This document shows positions 15,377 to 24,416 of a stretch of 64,000 nucleotides of DNA, piece after piece; within the stretch, counting starts at the first letter, position 1, and every line of letters starts with the position of its first letter. The DNA is from Sphingomonas sp. PsM26. Lineage in GTDB: Bacteria > Pseudomonadota > Alphaproteobacteria > Sphingomonadales > Sphingomonadaceae. Where the stretch lies: assembly GCA_030433805.1 (NCBI GenBank), contig JARUXA010000003.1:186001-250000 (forward strand), in the 5' to 3' direction. The notes below the pieces were generated by a model, which was not told the DNA's origin, did no database searches, and saw only the letters and a program-made list of their open reading frames with translations. The translations under genes were made by a program, and so were the position numbers.

Positions 15377-15790
15377 ATGGTATCCTTTTTCCGGGGGAGC
15401 GGCGTTTTGGGCAATCGCCTCATTGCTGTTGTCGATGATGATCCGCTCGTCCGTTCGGCGACAACAAGCTTGCTGCGATCGTTCGGTTATGATTGCCACG
15501 CCTTCGGTTCCGCCGAAGAGTATCTGCGCCACACCGGGTTCGCCTTTGATTGCGTTGTGAGCGACATTCAGATGTCTGGCATGTCCGGCGTCGAATTGGC
15601 GAACCTGCTGCACAAACAATCCATGGCGCCCCCTATCATCCTCATCACGGCCTATCCGGAAGCGCGCGCCGCCAATGCCAAGAATACCGGTGTGGTCGTG
15701 GAACTGCTCGAGAAGCCACTAGACGGCCAGGCGTTGCTGGGCGCCGTCCGAATGGCCATCGGCACCCCCGATCGCGCTGAGGGCGATTAG
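15377..15790 (+). CDS. single-domain response regulator (receiver only)
   Basis: A 137-residue receiver without an output domain: AVVDDDPLVRSATTSLLRSF, phospho-Asp in CVVSDIQMSGMSG, Thr in LITAYPE and Lys in LLEKPLD. All phosphorylation residues are present. Such proteins act as phosphate sinks, relays or competitors. Its last 72 bases overlap the 3' end of the convergent kinase gene at 15719, so the two genes were fixed tail-to-tail. Confidence 0.88.
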   Translation: MVSFFRGSGVLGNRLIAVVDDDPLVRSATTSLLRSFGYDCHAFGSAEEYLRHTGFAFDCVVSDIQMSGMSGVELANLLHKQSMAPPIILITAYPEARAANAKNTGVVVELLEKPLDGQALLGAVRMAIGTPDRAEGD

Positions 15791-17350
15791 CGGAAGGGTC
15801 ACTTCCGCGATGGCGCCACCGCCCGTGCCGTTGCGGCGCGAAATGGAGCCGTCATGCCGGTCGACGACCATTTTCGCGATAGAGAGACCGAGGCCCATTC
15901 CCGTTCGCTTGGTCGTGAAAAAACTGCCAAAGACCTTGCCGGCTTCTGCCGGATCCCAGCCTGGCCCCGCATCCGCGACCGTCACAACGGCCTGATCATC
16001 CTTCTGATCGAGCGTGAGCGTCACGATCCTGCGATCGGGCGGCGTATTCACCATCGCTTGGATGGCATTCGTGATAAGGTTGATAAGGACCTGTTTCAGG
16101 AGAATCCGATCGCCGTTGACCGTCAGCGTCTCCTCGGTCGCCGGGATGATCAGGATCCGAGCGCCATGCTCGGCGGCCTCTCGTCGCATCAGCGCAACCG
16201 TGGTTGCGATCAAACCTTCGAGCTCGATTTCGCAGAGCTCGATACGCGATTCTCCGACGAGCGCACGCACACGTTGCATCACCATTCGAGCGTGCTGAAC
16301 GCCGAGGGTGAGTCCCGCCAGCGCGTCGCGCGCCTCGTTGAGGTTCGGCGGACTTCTGGTGAGCCACCGGCTGGCCGCGTCGGCATAACTCTGGATCGCG
16401 GACATCGGCTGATTGAGTTCGTGCGCGATCGACGCAGACATTGCTGCGACGGCACTTGTTCGATGGGAATCCGCAAGTTCCTCGCGGGTTCGCAAGATTT
16501 GGATCTCGAGCGCGCGGCGGTGGGAGACGTCGAGAATTGAGCCTGGGACCCGGTCTAACGACGCATCCGGGCCGAGACCGAATGCAACGATGACCTGCCG
16601 CGGCGCACCGTTCAGCGGCAGCACGATCGCCTCTGTCTGAAACAGTGCGCGCCGTTCGTCGATCGCCACGATGCATTCGGCGAAGCTATCGTCGGTTTCG
16701 GGCAAAAAACCGCTCAAATGGCTGAAGAAGTCCTGCTTGCTGGTCACGCCCATCATCGTCAGCGCGGTTGCGTTGACATCCGTGATCCGAACCGACCGCC
16801 GCATCTGGACCACGAACTTGGGATGCTCGGCGACATACCGCCGAATGTCGGTCACGCCGCTTTCCCGCAAGCGCGTCAATTCGGCGACGATCGGCGTGAA
16901 ATCATGCTCCCAGATCGCAATCGCCAATGTATCGAAGACGATGCGAAAGCGCCGGTCGCTGCGCTCCTTCGAAGAATTTATCGACTGATTGCGCAGCAGG
17001 AGGAACGTCGTGACGAGCAGGACCGTCAAGCTGATCGCGAGGTGCGCCAGCGCAAGCGGCGGCGCCCCATGGCTCTCGAAGATACAGTAGCCGAGCATCG
17101 CCAGGGCTACGCAGATCATCGCCCAGGCAATGATCGCGGTCCTGCGCGCCGGTCCGCTGACGCTGGATCCGATCAGCAACACCAGCACATAGAGACTGGC
17201 GACGGCCAGATCATCCGTCGTGAACGCATCGAACCAGAAAATGAAGGCTGCCAGCACCGCAGCGAGTGCCGATCCCTTCTCCGGACCGCGCTGCGCGCGT
17301 CGACCTGGCGTCTGCCACGTAAACCCACGGATGAGCGGCTGAAATATCAT
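15719..17350 (-). CDS. membrane PAS-domain sensor histidine kinase (FixL-like)
   Basis: A 543-residue kinase. Residues about 25-120 hold four hydrophobic helices, followed by a PAS-like region (about 130-290, with FRIVFDTLAIAIWEHDF and ITDVNATALTMMGV). The His box is SIAHELNQPMSAI and the ATP-binding domain shows NLITNAIQAM, DAGPGWDP, FFTTKRTGMGLGLSI. It should phosphorylate the FixJ-type regulator and/or the single receiver encoded convergently. It starts at ATG 17350 with a shared island box 64 bp upstream. The 3' end overlaps the receiver gene by 72 bp. Confidence 0.9.
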   Translation of the reverse strand: MIFQPLIRGFTWQTPGRRAQRGPEKGSALAAVLAAFIFWFDAFTTDDLAVASLYVLVLLIGSSVSGPARRTAIIAWAMICVALAMLGYCIFESHGAPPLALAHLAISLTVLLVTTFLLLRNQSINSSKERSDRRFRIVFDTLAIAIWEHDFTPIVAELTRLRESGVTDIRRYVAEHPKFVVQMRRSVRITDVNATALTMMGVTSKQDFFSHLSGFLPETDDSFAECIVAIDERRALFQTEAIVLPLNGAPRQVIVAFGLGPDASLDRVPGSILDVSHRRALEIQILRTREELADSHRTSAVAAMSASIAHELNQPMSAIQSYADAASRWLTRSPPNLNEARDALAGLTLGVQHARMVMQRVRALVGESRIELCEIELEGLIATTVALMRREAAEHGARILIIPATEETLTVNGDRILLKQVLINLITNAIQAMVNTPPDRRIVTLTLDQKDDQAVVTVADAGPGWDPAEAGKVFGSFFTTKRTGMGLGLSIAKMVVDRHDGSISRRNGTGGGAIAEVTLPLIALSAIGGADGHSDGAQQRLAV

Positions 17351-17405
17351 GCATCCATTTTACCGGTCGTGGCGGATGGAGCAGCCCCCCAAAGCGTTGT
17401 CCGAC

Positions 17406-17420
17406 ACCACCCGATCGGGT
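17406..17420. promoter_or_regulatory. shared island box, copy at the FixL-like kinase
   Basis: ACCACCC-GATC-GGGT, preceded by CGAC exactly as at the TonB receptor. Its centre is 64 bp upstream of the kinase ATG. Confidence 0.55.
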
Positions 17421-17479
17421 ATCCTGGCCTTGCCGTAAGGCTAATCTTCTCTGGCGCGATGCAAGCGCGCTATCTGCCC

Positions 17480-18067
17480 TCAGCCTGCGGAAACATCATC
17501 GTCGGCCCGTGGAACCGGAACCGCGAAACCGTTGAGCGTCATCGACACGAAGCAATAATGACCGACCAGATAGATGAGCTCATTCGCCCCGGCCTGCCCG
17601 AAGCGCGACACGGCCAACGCGTAGATGGGATCGGGCAGTACCCCGCCGCGCAGCAACGCCTTCGCAACGTCATGCGCGACGGCTTCAGCATCGTCGAGAT
17701 CGTCCGGGCGTTCACCCGCCGCAAGCGTCGCCAGGCGCCGCTCGGACATGCCGTGCTTGCGCGCCGCGACCGCACCGTGCGCGTAGGTTTCATAGGCGGC
17801 GCCGAAATGCGCGCCGGTCACCAGGATCGCGATCTGGCGAGGACCGTCGGGAATGCGTCGGGCCTTCGTCATGGCTTGCGTCACGCTCCAGAAGGCCTCG
17901 CCAAGCTCTGGATCATGAAGCCATGCATTCCATGGGCCGAGCAACGCGCCGTCGTCACGGCGGGTGACGAAGGCATCATATTTCGACGCGACACCCGCGG
18001 TCATCGATTCGAACAGGGGCAGTTGCTCGGGGGTGACCTGGTCGGGAGCAATGGGGGGCAGTCGCAT
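17480..18067 (-). CDS. carboxymuconolactone decarboxylase / AhpD-fold protein
   Basis: A 195-residue protein of the AhpD-like fold: WNAWLHDPELGEAFWSVTQA, RQIAILVTGAHFGAAYETYA, ARKHGMSERRLATLAAGERP, LIYLVGHYCFVSMTLNGF. The CxxC pair of peroxidase-type AhpD proteins is absent, so it is closer to the decarboxylase/lactonase-like branch; the substrate is unknown. The third Met (18067) is chosen because AAAGGAG sits six bases before it. A perfect inverted repeat lies 63 bases upstream of that start. It follows the propeller kinase gene on the same strand. Confidence 0.82.
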   Translation of the reverse strand: MRLPPIAPDQVTPEQLPLFESMTAGVASKYDAFVTRRDDGALLGPWNAWLHDPELGEAFWSVTQAMTKARRIPDGPRQIAILVTGAHFGAAYETYAHGAVAARKHGMSERRLATLAAGERPDDLDDAEAVAHDVAKALLRGGVLPDPIYALAVSRFGQAGANELIYLVGHYCFVSMTLNGFAVPVPRADDDVSAG

Positions 18068-18129
18068 GCACATCTCCTTTGGCGCGACGCTAAACGCCCT
18101 TCGCGGCGTGCGATACGCGCACCAGGAGG

Positions 18130-18150
18130 TTTGCATCGCACCGATGCAAA
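18130..18150. promoter_or_regulatory. perfect inverted repeat upstream of the AhpD-fold gene
   Basis: TTTGCATCG-CAC-CGATGCAAA, nine-base arms with a three-base centre, between the propeller kinase stop and the AhpD-fold gene start. It has the size and symmetry of a dimeric-repressor operator; a hairpin in the RNA is the alternative. Confidence 0.5.
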
Positions 18151-18163
18151 GGATGTTTCGTTT

Positions 18164-21100
18164 CTACAAAATGGCTTTGGCCCGCCTCGCCCAAGGCCAT
18201 AGCGATCGCGCCCGATAGGCGATGCGCGCCGGAACCCGCACATGGATCGTCGTCCCCCCTTCCGGTCGGCTCTCGATAAGAAGGCGCCCACCGAGCTGCT
18301 CTGCGCGCTCCCGCATCCCGAGCAGACCGAAGTGACCGTCGCGGCCGCCCGCCGCGATGATCGCCGGAGCGATACCGATCCCGTCGTCGCGAACGAAGAT
18401 GTCGAGCGCGAGGGCACCGTGATCTAACTCGACAACGACGTTCCCGGCCCGCGCATGCTGTTCGACATTGGACAAGGCCTGACCGACGATCGCCACGAGT
18501 TCATCGACGACGGGCGCGCAAACGGGTCTGGTAGCGCCGCGAACACGCAGGTCCACGCTATCATATCCGAGTGCTGCGATGCGCTGCTCGATGTCACCCG
18601 GCTGGGCGGCGCGAAGATCTCTCACCCGTTCGCGACTCTCGACCATGACGTCGTCGCCACGCTCGAGCACCTTTTCGATCATCGTGCGAGCACGGGTGTC
18701 GCTCGGAATCACTTCGGCGACGGCCTGGAAACGGAGGATGAGACCCTGGACGCCTTGAAGGAGGGTGTCATGCAGTTCGCGCGCGATCCGTTCGCGCTCC
18801 TCGACGCGCGCCTCGACACGGTTGCGAACACGTTCCGCAATGCTGCGGGTCCGCCACCGCAGCAAAGCGAGCGCGATGGCCACGACCGCGAGGATGACGA
18901 CGATCGTAAACCACCAGGTCTCAAAGAAGAACGGCGCGATCTCAAAGGAAACAGAGGCGCCTCTCCGGTTCCACACCCCGTCGCCATTCGCCGCGACAAC
19001 CTCGAACGTGTAATGCCCCGGGCGAAGGTTGCTGTAGTAGGCGGCCCGCTGCAGGTCCGCGTTGGACCATCGCCGGTCCAACCCGATCAACCTGTACTGG
19101 AAGTGGTTGGCGCGGGGGTTGGTAAGGCTTAAAGCCGTGAATGCGATCGACAGGCGGCCCGTCCCGGCAGGAAGCCGGACGGTCGCGCCCGAGAAATCCA
19201 CGGAGCGCTCGTCTGCCGTGAACGATCGGATCGCAACGGGCGGCGGAAGGTCGTTGCGGACGAGTCGTCGCGGATCGACCCATGCCAACCCCTGGTTCGT
19301 CACGAACCACAGCTTTCCGGCGGAATCGAGCGTGATGTCGTTTCGATCGTAGCCGGTCGCAGCGGCGTGCAGCCCGAGATCCTCCCCGATGGAGAAGGCG
19401 GACAGCTTCCGGCTCGGCGTGTCGAACGTCGCCATCAGCTCGGACGTGCTGATCCGCGCAATGCCCTTTGCCGAGATCACCCAGGTCGTTCCGTCGGCGA
19501 GCGGCTGGATCCCCGTGACGTTCGCGAAAAAGGGATGCGATCGGTCGTCGATCACGCGAAACGTTCGACCGTCGAACAGCGCGATCCCGTGCTCGCCGCC
19601 GATCAGCCAGCGATGTCCGTCGCGGACGAGTGTCTTCATGAAGCCGATCGGAATATCGCGGCCCTGCCACAGCGTGGTCACGCGACCGGCGTGCCATAAC
19701 CGCAGTCCATTAAGCGCCCGATAGGACAAAAGGTCGCCCGGCGCGGGCGATCGCATCATCATCGCGTGCCCCAACGCCGTTAGCGGCCCGGAAACCTTGT
19801 CGATCTTCGTGCCGTGCAGATGGTAGAGGTCGAGCGCGCTTATCCACCAACCGCCAGCGCCATCGCTCGCGCAGGCAACCGGGGCTGCATCGTCCGGGCG
19901 GCGGATGTCGGTGCGCGTGACCGTCTTGCCGACCTTTTCGAAAATGCCGCGGCTCGTCAGGACCAGGACGTTTCCTTCACGTGCCGCACAGAAATCCGTG
20001 ATCTGTCCCGGAAAGGTCAGCGCCAGCTCGGGATCCCTACCGTCCGGCTGAAGCATAAAAATACCGGTAGAGGTGCCAAAGTACAAAGGCCCGCCCGGTC
20101 GCGTCGGCACGAACGTCGTGATCGTTTGCGGGGCTTTGGTATAGAGATTGATGTCGGGTTCGGAGAGACGGTCCAGGCTGCGCTCGCCTCCGACCCAGAT
20201 GTTACCTTCGCGGTCTTGATACAGCGATAGCGGGACGCCCGAGGTGATCCCCTGGAGCGTGTCGAACCGGATTCCTTCCGCCCTGCTGGCCGTCAACGCG
20301 CGCAGCGACGCCGCCTTGACCCGGATCAGTCCACTGTCCTGCCGGGTAACCCACAGGTCCCCGCCGCGATCCATCAGGATTTTCAGTCCGACCCAACTTT
20401 GTTTGATCGGCGGCAGCGGCAAGGCGGCGCCAACGCCGTCGACGCGATGGACGCTGTCTGTATCGATGATCCAGGCATCGCCGCGGGCATCTTTTTCGAG
20501 CCGACCGGATTGCGCCGTTGTACCCCGTTGTCGGGCGAGCTTTCCGAAGCGATCGCGCACATAGACTGAGGGAAAAGACGCCAGGAGCACAGTGCGGTCA
20601 GGCATTGGGAGAATATCGAGCAACCGCGCAGTCGGCATGTCGCGTCCACTCTCGAGCCAATGCCACTTTCCGCGCACGTAATATCGCAGAAAATTGCCCC
20701 GCAAGCTGGTTGAGTAGACCCAGATCGCGCCGTCTTCGTCCTGCGCGATGGTGGAAACGGCGCCGGTCGGGCTGCGATCGTTCGCCGACCGCAACTGACC
20801 GCGATGATATCTCGCGACCCCGCCATAATCGTACCCGACCCAGAGATCACCATCACGAGCAGCCAGAAGCGCCGTCACCTGCAGCGATCGCGCCGGATCG
20901 CGGTCTGCGGGTTCGATCCGCTCGAACGTGATGCCGTCGAACCGGTAGAGGCCGGTAGCGGATCCCAGCCACAGGAACCCGTCGCTGGTTTGCGCGATCG
21001 CCAGGATATTCGATGGAGCGCCCTCGTTGCTGGTCCAGCGCGCATGCCGCATGCGCTCGACCGGCGTGTCGGACGCATTGGCGACACCGCTTCCCACGAT

Positions 21101-21220
21101 CGCGGTAAAGGCGATCAGCGCGATCACCTCCCTTAGCCAGGAGAGGACCAACCGAGTCAGTCTGGGCTTGCGGGTAGATTTCGGCACGACCCAGTTACCC
21201 CGAAACCGCAGTCGGATCAT
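18164..21220 (-). CDS. hybrid-type sensor kinase with two-component regulator propeller
   Basis: About 1018 residues. An N-terminal signal/anchor ends near GVANASD. A large periplasmic region of regulator-propeller repeats follows (DGFLWLGSATGLYRFDGITF, GDLWVGYDYGG, DREGNIWVGGERSLDRL), then a Y_Y_Y domain (FQYRLIGLDRRWSNAD, YTFEVVAANGDGVWN) and one membrane helix. The cytoplasmic HisKA_3 box is RIARELHDTLLQGVQGLILR, and the ATPase domain has QALSNVEQHARA and GHFGLLGMRERAEQLGGRL. Such kinases sense envelope ligands, often carbohydrates, and pair with NarL-type regulators. None is adjacent, so the one at 12026 is the likely partner. TTG 21232 is an alternative start. It is paralogous to 39828-42842. 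Confidence 0.9.
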   Translation of the reverse strand: MIRLRFRGNWVVPKSTRKPRLTRLVLSWLREVIALIAFTAIVGSGVANASDTPVERMRHARWTSNEGAPSNILAIAQTSDGFLWLGSATGLYRFDGITFERIEPADRDPARSLQVTALLAARDGDLWVGYDYGGVARYHRGQLRSANDRSPTGAVSTIAQDEDGAIWVYSTSLRGNFLRYYVRGKWHWLESGRDMPTARLLDILPMPDRTVLLASFPSVYVRDRFGKLARQRGTTAQSGRLEKDARGDAWIIDTDSVHRVDGVGAALPLPPIKQSWVGLKILMDRGGDLWVTRQDSGLIRVKAASLRALTASRAEGIRFDTLQGITSGVPLSLYQDREGNIWVGGERSLDRLSEPDINLYTKAPQTITTFVPTRPGGPLYFGTSTGIFMLQPDGRDPELALTFPGQITDFCAAREGNVLVLTSRGIFEKVGKTVTRTDIRRPDDAAPVACASDGAGGWWISALDLYHLHGTKIDKVSGPLTALGHAMMMRSPAPGDLLSYRALNGLRLWHAGRVTTLWQGRDIPIGFMKTLVRDGHRWLIGGEHGIALFDGRTFRVIDDRSHPFFANVTGIQPLADGTTWVISAKGIARISTSELMATFDTPSRKLSAFSIGEDLGLHAAATGYDRNDITLDSAGKLWFVTNQGLAWVDPRRLVRNDLPPPVAIRSFTADERSVDFSGATVRLPAGTGRLSIAFTALSLTNPRANHFQYRLIGLDRRWSNADLQRAAYYSNLRPGHYTFEVVAANGDGVWNRRGASVSFEIAPFFFETWWFTIVVILAVVAIALALLRWRTRSIAERVRNRVEARVEERERIARELHDTLLQGVQGLILRFQAVAEVIPSDTRARTMIEKVLERGDDVMVESRERVRDLRAAQPGDIEQRIAALGYDSVDLRVRGATRPVCAPVVDELVAIVGQALSNVEQHARAGNVVVELDHGALALDIFVRDDGIGIAPAIIAAGGRDGHFGLLGMRERAEQLGGRLLIESRPEGGTTIHVRVPARIAYRARSLWPWARRAKAIL

Positions 21221-21295
21221 ACGAGGAATCAAAGCCTGGCGAACTGGGCAGGCGCGTCGCCTCGGGATGCAGAGGAAGGTCCACCGTCCGGAGGG

Positions 21296-22174
21296 TCAGG
21301 CGCCATTTTCCTGTTCGCCCCATCCTTGAAGAAACTCGAGAAGCAGCGCGTTTACCAGCTCCGGACGCTCTTCATGCGGAAGATGGCCGCAGCGTTCGAT
21401 CGGCACTGCCCGCAGGTTATCGGCCATCTCGCCCCAGACCTTGGGCATGTCGAACATTTCGCCGACGGCGCCGAAATTCGCCCCCCACAGCGCCAGCGTC
21501 GGACAGGCGATCTTGACGTCCGCATCCGCGAGGTCCTGCGCGACGTCCTCGGCATTGGCCCGGTAATCCGCCATCGCGCCGCGGACTGCGCCCGGCGCGC
21601 GATACGCGCGAACATAAGTGTCGAACGCCTCGCCGCTGATCGCCGCCGGGTCATAGGTCCAGTCCGAAAAAAACCAGCGGAGCCACGGTTCCTCTTTCCC
21701 CGCGATCAGCGTTTCGGGAAGGTCCGGGATCAGGTGGAAGAGGAAGAACCAATAGGCCTTGGCAATGCGCGCATCGAGATCGCGCGCCACGATACGCGTC
21801 GGGACATTGTCCATCACCACCAGCCGATCAACCCGATCGGGAAAATCCTTGGAAAAACGGGTGGCGACCCGCGCCCCACGGTCATGGCCGACGAGCGCGA
21901 CCTTCTCGATCCCCAGCGTGTCGAGCAGCGCCGCGATGTCACGTGCCATAGTACGCTTGTCATAGCCCGAGGCCGGCTTTTCGGTCTCCCCATACCCGCG
22001 CAGATCGGGAACGATCAGGCGGTAGAGCTCGCCCAGCACCGGGATCTGGTGTCGCCAGGCATAATTGGTCTCGGGGAAGCCGTGGAGCAGCACGACCGGC
22101 GCCCCCTCCCCCGCGTCGGTGAAGTTCTGGCGAATGCCGTTGGCGCGGAGCGTATGATTCTCCAGACGGATCAT
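21296..22174 (-). CDS. alpha/beta-hydrolase, haloacetate dehalogenase/epoxide hydrolase type
   Basis: A 292-residue hydrolase with an Asp nucleophile, Asp98 in VGHDRGARV, the signature of haloalkane/fluoroacetate dehalogenases and epoxide hydrolases. The HGFPET oxyanion motif, PDLRGYGETEKP and a catalytic His in CGHLPHEERP are present. The ATG at 22174 overlaps the stop of the upstream MBL gene (ATGA), so translation is coupled. Dehalogenation is plausible because PYD/YWFF-type residues around the lid resemble FAcD, but epoxide hydrolysis cannot be ruled out. Confidence 0.88.
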   Translation of the reverse strand: MIRLENHTLRANGIRQNFTDAGEGAPVVLLHGFPETNYAWRHQIPVLGELYRLIVPDLRGYGETEKPASGYDKRTMARDIAALLDTLGIEKVALVGHDRGARVATRFSKDFPDRVDRLVVMDNVPTRIVARDLDARIAKAYWFFLFHLIPDLPETLIAGKEEPWLRWFFSDWTYDPAAISGEAFDTYVRAYRAPGAVRGAMADYRANAEDVAQDLADADVKIACPTLALWGANFGAVGEMFDMPKVWGEMADNLRAVPIERCGHLPHEERPELVNALLLEFLQGWGEQENGA

Positions 22175-23151
22175 GGCTGTATCCTGTTGAGGCTGTAATT
22201 CAGCGGAACCCATTCGAAGCTATCGCGCCCAGTGCGCCTGATATGTCCGATGCCCGGGAAGGAAATGTGTGCTCCGGCGACCCACCATCCCTTGGCCCCG
22301 GCGGCGGCAAGCGCGGTTTCGCGCGAGCCGACCGCGGACGCGGCGTCCGTGTCGTATTTGATGGCGATGTGCGGGTCCGGGATCTGCGCGGGCATCACGT
22401 GGACCGTGTCGCCCCAGACCAGCAGCGTCTGCCCACGGCTCTGCACGAGATACTGTCGATGCCCCGGCGTATGCCCCGGCGCTACGACGGGTGTGATGCC
22501 GGTCGTGAGGGGCGCCTCGCCCTCGAACGGCTTGAACCGTCCCGCGGCAATATAGGGTTTGAGCACCTGTTCGGCGCCATCGAACATCGGACCAAGGATC
22601 GCCGGCACCTTCGCGCGATTGGCATCGTCGAGCCAGAAGTCCGCTTCCGCCTTCGAGACGCGGACGATGGCACGCGGAAAAATTTTGTAGCCGCCGCGCA
22701 TCAGACCGCCGACATGGTCGCGATGGAGATGCGTCAGATATATTTCATCGACCTGCTCCGGGCCGTAGCCAGCCGCTTTGAGGTTGGCGACGAGAAGGCC
22801 GCCGTCCCGTCCGTACAGGTCACCGGCACCGGTATCGATCAGCACAAGCTTGTCGGTCGTCTTGACGAGGAATGCCGTAATCATCCCTTCGACCGGAGAC
22901 TTGAGATAGGCCTGGTCGAGGAGCCGCTGCATTTCTCCGGGTTTCGCGCCTACCGCGAGGCCGGTTGCATCGAACGGATGCGTGCCGTCGAGCAAGGCGA
23001 TCACCTCAAAATCGCCAAGCTCGAACCGATAATAGCCCGGCGCCTGTTTCGGCGCGAAGACGGGCGGCGATGCTTGCTGCGCGGACGCTGCCGCGGAGAC
23101 GACGCTGACGCCGACGAGGGCCAGCACCGCAAGCCCACTGGCGCGGCGCAT
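22171..23151 (-). CDS. secreted MBL-fold metallohydrolase
   Basis: A 326-residue protein with a signal peptide ending near AAASAQQ. Metal-binding motifs are THLHRDHVGG, then APGHTPGH, WGDTVH and the late His in AGAHISFPGIGHI. This arrangement is common to quorum-quenching lactonase-like and aryl-hydrolase-like MBL proteins exported to the periplasm. It starts at ATG 23151 in a TGATG overlap with a short upstream frame that is the tail of a lost alpha/beta-hydrolase, and ends in ATGA with the dehalogenase-type gene. It is paralogous to 36433-37392, which still has an intact hydrolase upstream. Confidence 0.9.
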   Translation of the reverse strand: MRRASGLAVLALVGVSVVSAAASAQQASPPVFAPKQAPGYYRFELGDFEVIALLDGTHPFDATGLAVGAKPGEMQRLLDQAYLKSPVEGMITAFLVKTTDKLVLIDTGAGDLYGRDGGLLVANLKAAGYGPEQVDEIYLTHLHRDHVGGLMRGGYKIFPRAIVRVSKAEADFWLDDANRAKVPAILGPMFDGAEQVLKPYIAAGRFKPFEGEAPLTTGITPVVAPGHTPGHRQYLVQSRGQTLLVWGDTVHVMPAQIPDPHIAIKYDTDAASAVGSRETALAAAGAKGWWVAGAHISFPGIGHIRRTGRDSFEWVPLNYSLNRIQP

Positions 23152-23231
23152 CACTCGGCCGCCGCGACGGCCTTGACCGCCTCTTCGATCACCGTGGTGA
23201 CCTGTTTGGGATGCGACAGGAGCGAGGCCAT
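23151..23231 (-). pseudogene. C-terminal remnant of an alpha/beta-hydrolase
   Basis: A 26-codon frame (MASLLSHPKQVTTVIEEAVK, then AVAAAE and stop). It resembles the last helix of EstC-like hydrolases, where SHP-V---IE-A follows the catalytic His. It aligns with the C-terminus SLLSMPDAVADIIIDAVNAT of the intact hydrolase at 37389. In both places the frame overlaps the start of an MBL-fold gene. The rest of the gene has been lost or replaced by the Tat hydrolase gene. The remnant may persist because it couples translation into the MBL gene. Confidence 0.55.
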
Positions 23232-23237
23232 ACGTTC

Positions 23238-24221
23238 TCATCCCTTGATGAAGGCCAGGATGTCGGGGTTGAGAATATCGCCGTTGATGGTGAGCATACC
23301 GTGCGACAGTCCTGGATAGATTTTCAGGCGATTGTTCGGGAGCAGCTTGGCCTGCAGCAGGGACGCATCCTTGAACGGGACGATCTGGTCATCGTCGCCC
23401 TGCAGGACCAGTGTCGGCACCTTGATCGCCTTCAGATCCTCGGTCTGGTCGGTCTCCGAGAAGGCCTTGATGCAGTCGTAATGCGCTTGCGCGCCGCCCA
23501 TCATGCCCTGACGCCACCAATTCTGGCGCACGCCCTCGATCACCGACTTGCCCGGCCGGTTGAAGCCGTAGAACGGGATCGGGACCTGCCAGTAGAAGTC
23601 GGCGCGGTTGGCGGCGAGCTGCGTCCGGAAACCGTCGAACACCGAACGCGGCAGGCCGCCGGGATTGGATGGAGTCTGGATCATGATCGGCGGGACCGAG
23701 GCGACCAGCACGGCCTTGGCGACCTTGCCTTGCCCGAAGCGCGCGACGTAACGCGCCACCTCACCGCCACCCGTCGAATGGCCGATATGGATTGCGTCGC
23801 GAAGACCAAGCTTTTTCACGACCGCATCGACGTCGGCCGCATAGGTGTCCATGTCGTTGCCGGTCGTGGTCTGCGTCGAACGGCCGTGGCCGCGCCGATC
23901 CATGGCGATCACGCGGTAACCGTGTGACGAGAAATAGAGCATCTGCCCATCCCAGTCGTCGGCGCTGAGCGGCCAGCCGTGGTGGAAGAAGATCGGCTGC
24001 CCCCGCCCCCAGTCCTTGTAGTACAGACGCGAGCCGTCGGCCGCGGTCGCATACCCATCGCCGACGGGGCCGGAACTCGGCGTACCGCCTGTTGCCGCCT
24101 GCGCGGCGTCGGGCAAGGTTGTCGAAAGCGCTGCGGCCCCAACGGTGAGTCCGGCTCCGGCAAGGATGCCGCGACGGGTAAAGTCAGCACCCTGACCGTT
24201 CGAAGCGTCATGGTCATGCAT
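23238..24221 (-). CDS. Tat-exported alpha/beta-hydrolase (chloroperoxidase-like)
   Basis: A 327-residue protein with a twin-arginine signal (DFTRRGILAGAGLTVGAAAL, cleavage near DAAQAA). The hydrolase core shows HHGWPLSADDWDGQM, MDRRGHGRSTQ, nucleophile Ser in IGHSTGGGE, Asp in GDDDQIVPF and His in LSHGML. It is exported folded to the periplasm, unlike its cytoplasmic relatives in this island. ATG 24221 has AGGAG upstream. It leads a same-strand series ending with the AhpD-fold gene: hydrolase remnant, MBL, dehalogenase type, propeller kinase. Confidence 0.9.
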   Translation of the reverse strand: MHDHDASNGQGADFTRRGILAGAGLTVGAAALSTTLPDAAQAATGGTPSSGPVGDGYATAADGSRLYYKDWGRGQPIFFHHGWPLSADDWDGQMLYFSSHGYRVIAMDRRGHGRSTQTTTGNDMDTYAADVDAVVKKLGLRDAIHIGHSTGGGEVARYVARFGQGKVAKAVLVASVPPIMIQTPSNPGGLPRSVFDGFRTQLAANRADFYWQVPIPFYGFNRPGKSVIEGVRQNWWRQGMMGGAQAHYDCIKAFSETDQTEDLKAIKVPTLVLQGDDDQIVPFKDASLLQAKLLPNNRLKIYPGLSHGMLTINGDILNPDILAFIKG

Positions 24222-24416
24222 AGTCGTCTCCTGTTCTTGAATTCGGAGACGGTCTGAAGCGTGCGCTTGCCGCGCGATTGTCGAAGCTGGCGGAAATTGG
24301 CACGAAACGAACGCGAAGCACGCGGTGTCGCTCGGCAATCGCGAGCGGTGTCCTGCCCGCACGAAAAGACCGGACAGTTGCCTGCCCGGTCTGCTCGTCC
24401 GGTCTCCGTGAAAGGA

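Noticed and set aside
16718-18202. 494-codon open frame antisense to the FixL-like kinase and AhpD-fold genes
   Set aside because: No recognisable domain; both real genes on the other strand show complete motifs.
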